From contig JAJDTN010000270.1 of assembly GCA_022827165.1 (NCBI GenBank), positions 1 through 16,551 of the forward strand: DNA of 16,551 bases, read 5' to 3'. A program made the translations under genes and the position numbers. The notes under the pieces were generated by a model. The model made no database searches. It saw only the letters and a program-made list of their open reading frames with translations, and had not been told where the DNA came from. This stretch comes from Candidatus Latescibacterota bacterium. Lineage in GTDB: Bacteria > Latescibacterota > UBA2968 > UBA8231. Shown here piece after piece: positions 14,434 to 16,551 of the stretch (position 1 is the stretch's first letter; each line of letters begins with the position of its first letter).

Positions 14434-14437
14434 TCTC

Positions 14438-15907
14438 TTGTCGCAGCTCTGGGTCACCCTGCTCCTGGTCGTCTCCGACTTCCTGGCCGTCAACCTGGGG
14501 ACGGCGGCCCTGCTGTGGATGAAGCACGCCGGCGGCACCCTCTCCTCGGTGGAGCGCGCCTGGAGGGAGCAGCACCCCGCGGCCGCCGGCGAGGCCCCCT
14601 TCTCCTTCGCCCTCGAGTTCTACCTCTACGACGCCCTGCCCCTGATCTGCCTGGGCTGGCTGGTGCTGTTCGTCTTCAACGGGCTCTACCGCCTGGGCCC
14701 GACGACCTCCCGCTTCGACGAGGCGGTGCGCGTCTTCCGCGTCGTCACCCTCGGCGTGGTGCTGCTTTTCATCATCACCTTCGACCTGCGCGGCGGCTTC
14801 ACCTTCACCCGCGCCCTGCTGGCCTCCTACTGGATCGTCCTGATCGGGCTGGTGGCGACCGGGCGGATCAGCCTGCGCACCCTGCAGATGCGGCTGCTGG
14901 CCGCCGGCGTCGGCCGCAGCAACACCGTGATCGTCGGCACCGACGAGCGCGGCCACCGCCTGCTGCAGGCCCTCGACGCGTCGCCCGCCCAGGGCTACGA
15001 GGTCATCGGTTTCGTGCGCGCCCCCGGCGAGGCGGTGGTGGCGGAGGTGGGCGGGCTGCCCGTCCTCGGCGAGGTCGAGGACCTGGGGCGCATCATCGGC
15101 GGCCAGGGGGTGAAGGCGGTCCTCATCGCCCTGCGCTCCAACAGCCACGAGGAGGTCCTGCGCATCGTCGACGCCGCCGGCGGCACGGCCGCGCCCGTCG
15201 CCTTCGGCATCACCCCCGACCTCTACGACATCGTCACCGGCCACGTGCGCACCCAGCAGATCTACGGCGTGCCCCTCATGGAGCTGCGGCCGCAGCTCAT
15301 GCCGCCCTGGGAGAGCGCCGTCAAGCGGCTCCTCGACGTGGCCGCGGCGGTCCTCGTCCTCGGCGGGCTGGCCCCCGTGTGGATCCTGGTGGCCGCGGCG
15401 ATCAAGCTCGACTCGCGCGGGCCCGTCCTGTTCCGCCAGGAGCGGGTCGGCCGCAAGGGCCGGGTCTTCACCATGTACAAGTTCCGCTCCATGGTGGAGG
15501 AGGCCGAGGAGGGCACCGGGCCGGTGTGGGTCAAGGGGGCCGACCCGCGCGTGACCCGCATGGGCCGCCTGCTGCGGGGCCTGCACCTGGACGAGGTCCC
15601 CCAGTGCCTGAACTTCCTGCGCGGCGACATGAGCCTGGTGGGACCGCGGCCCGAGCGCCCCTACTTCGTGGAGAAGTTCCGCGCCGGGATCCCCTTCTAC
15701 ATGCGCCGCTTCAACGTCAAGCCGGGGCTCCTCGGGTGGGCCCAGTCGAAGCACGAGTTCGACATGGACTCGACCGACCTGGAGCGCATCGCCGCCGAGC
15801 GCCTGGAGTACGACCTCTACTACATCGAGAACGCGTCCCTCATGCTGGACTTCAAGATCATGCTGCGGACCATCTGGTTCGTGCTGGCCGGCAAGAGCAC
15901 GAGATAG
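14438..15907 (+). CDS. Undecaprenyl-phosphate sugar phosphotransferase (initiating transferase, WbaP/EpsE type)
   Basis: This 489-residue protein starts at TTG 14438, 4 bp after the GT2 stop, with no strong ribosome binding site. N-terminal hydrophobic segments (about 2-28, 66-83, 101-115, 127-140) precede a Rossmann-like CoA_binding_3-type region with TVIVGTDERGHRLLQAL (163-179). The catalytic bacterial sugar transferase domain (PF02397) begins at AVKRLLDVAAA (about 294). It includes GPVLFRQERVGRKGR (328-342), MYKFRSM (346-352), LDEVPQCLNFLRGDMSLVGP (384-403, Asp385-Glu386 catalytic pair) and a VKPGLLGWAQSKHEF block (usual VKPGxTGWAQ). The enzyme transfers a sugar-1-phosphate from a nucleotide sugar to undecaprenyl phosphate on the inner membrane, the first step of capsule, exopolysaccharide or O-antigen assembly. 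The donor sugar is not evident. Confidence 0.92.
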   Translation: MSQLWVTLLLVVSDFLAVNLGTAALLWMKHAGGTLSSVERAWREQHPAAAGEAPFSFALEFYLYDALPLICLGWLVLFVFNGLYRLGPTTSRFDEAVRVFRVVTLGVVLLFIITFDLRGGFTFTRALLASYWIVLIGLVATGRISLRTLQMRLLAAGVGRSNTVIVGTDERGHRLLQALDASPAQGYEVIGFVRAPGEAVVAEVGGLPVLGEVEDLGRIIGGQGVKAVLIALRSNSHEEVLRIVDAAGGTAAPVAFGITPDLYDIVTGHVRTQQIYGVPLMELRPQLMPPWESAVKRLLDVAAAVLVLGGLAPVWILVAAAIKLDSRGPVLFRQERVGRKGRVFTMYKFRSMVEEAEEGTGPVWVKGADPRVTRMGRLLRGLHLDEVPQCLNFLRGDMSLVGPRPERPYFVEKFRAGIPFYMRRFNVKPGLLGWAQSKHEFDMDSTDLERIAAERLEYDLYYIENASLMLDFKIMLRTIWFVLAGKSTR

Positions 15908-15920
15908 GAGAAGGAGCCCC

Positions 15921-16551
15921 ATGAACGACGACGAGAGATACCTCTTCGACCTGAACGGCTACCTCGTCCTGCGGCAGGTCCTCGACGCCGGCGAGGTGGC
16001 GGAGATGAACGCGGCCATCGACCACCACGGCGAGGCGCTGAACGAGCGCGAGGGCTCCCTGGCGGGCGGCTCGAAGGCCCTGGCCGGCACCTCCCACCGC
16101 AAGGACCTGGGCGGCATGCTGGGCTGGGAGCGGCCCTGGTGCGAGCCCTTCCGGCGGCTCCTCGTCCACCCGGTCGTCAAGCCCTTCCTGGAGGCCATCC
16201 TCGGCCGCGGCTACCGCCTCGACCACGGCCCCGGCCTGATCGCCATGGACCGCGGCTGCGAGGGCGGCACCCTGCACGGCGGCGGCGTCGAGCGCGCCGA
16301 CATGTCGGAGCCGTACTTCTTCAAGGCCGACCGCATCTACACCGGCCTCACGGTGGTGGAGTACCTCCTCGCCGACGAGGGTCCGGGCGACGGCGGCGTC
16401 GCCGTGGTCCCCGGCAGCCACAAGGCCAACCTGCCCTGCCCGCGGAGCATGAAGGACTGGGAGCGCTACCAGGAGCACGTGGTGGAGGTCAACGGCAAGG
16501 CCGGCGACGCGGTGATCTTCACCGAGACCATGACCCACGGCACCCTGCCGT
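15921..16551 (+). CDS. Phytanoyl-CoA dioxygenase (PhyH)-family protein, 5' part
   Basis: The ATG at 15921 has GGAGAAGGAG upstream, 13 bp after the phosphotransferase stop; the gene runs off the right edge after about 210 codons. It starts with FDLNGYLVLRQVLDAGEV, the usual PhyH opening. GTLHGGGVERAD (residues 116-127) stands where the Fe-binding H-x-D of 2-oxoglutarate oxygenases is expected; His119 is present but the acid two residues on is Gly. GDGGVAVVPGSHKAN (156-170) and the distal Fe-ligand block VIFTETMTHGTLP (His206) follow. The family mostly performs Fe(II)/2-oxoglutarate hydroxylations, though some bacterial paralogues have no known substrate. It may decorate a sugar or lipid of this locus (inference), or simply be adjacent. 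Confidence 0.85.
   Translation, partial: MNDDERYLFDLNGYLVLRQVLDAGEVAEMNAAIDHHGEALNEREGSLAGGSKALAGTSHRKDLGGMLGWERPWCEPFRRLLVHPVVKPFLEAILGRGYRLDHGPGLIAMDRGCEGGTLHGGGVERADMSEPYFFKADRIYTGLTVVEYLLADEGPGDGGVAVVPGSHKANLPCPRSMKDWERYQEHVVEVNGKAGDAVIFTETMTHGTLP

Noticed and set aside
14342..15922. Long minus-strand open frame opposite the sugar phosphotransferase
   Set aside because: Its composition is typical of antisense shadow, and the plus frame has the full PF02397 motif set.
1..16551. CRISPR arrays, tRNA or rRNA genes, insertion sequences
   Set aside because: No regularly spaced repeats, tRNA-like cloverleaf, rRNA signature or transposase/integrase motif was seen on reading both strands. A covariance-model scan was not possible here.

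Overview
The window is most likely from a high-GC, Gram-negative bacterium. Hand-counted 60-base rows in the flanks reach about 68-75% GC. One gene encodes a signal-peptide-bearing outer-membrane beta-barrel-like protein, and another encodes a membrane initiating transferase for a surface glycan. Enolase-superfamily, creatininase-family and phytanoyl-CoA-dioxygenase-family genes occurring together recall uncultured environmental lineages such as Latescibacterota or Planctomycetota. That placement is an impression from gene content, not a demonstrated assignment.

Left flank (1-4126): a plus-strand run holds the 3' end of an enolase-superfamily enzyme, an outer-membrane protein overlapping it by one base (TGATG), and a nucleoside 2-deoxyribosyltransferase-like protein. 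Facing it on the minus strand are a creatininase-family amidohydrolase and, 7 bp behind it, a GT4-type glycosyltransferase.

Centre (about 4215-10713): three minus-strand genes in DNA of visibly lower GC (one hand-counted row at 5041 is 50%). Transcribed right to left they are: (i) a 1313-residue fusion of a type I-like N6-adenine DNA methyltransferase, a single HsdS-like target-recognition domain, a predicted Ig-like beta domain and a STAND/AAA-type NTPase; (ii) a 523-residue STAND-type NTPase with a winged-helix-like part and a C-terminal helical domain resembling DUF4145/HEPN; (iii) a 257-residue RecG-like/HATPase_c_4 protein that lacks the usual N-terminal AlbA_2 domain. No HsdR, integrase, transposase or separate HsdS is visible. 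In the fusion, the catalytic Asn of methyltransferase motif IV is Val, and the smaller NTPase has Gly after the Walker B Asp. The cassette looks like a restriction-derived anti-phage or DNA-sensing module. It is the most novel part of the window, and its function is inferred.

Right flank (10899-16551): an AAC(3)-family acetyltransferase overlaps a polysaccharide deacetylase by 4 bp. They converge across a GC-rich hairpin on a uronate-dehydrogenase-like NAD-dependent SDR. Divergent from the SDR, behind a sigma70-like promoter candidate, is a run of GT2 glycosyltransferase, polyprenyl-phosphate sugar phosphotransferase and a PhyH-family oxygenase that leaves the window. With the GT4 gene in the left flank, this looks like a cell-surface or exopolysaccharide locus interrupted by the central cassette.
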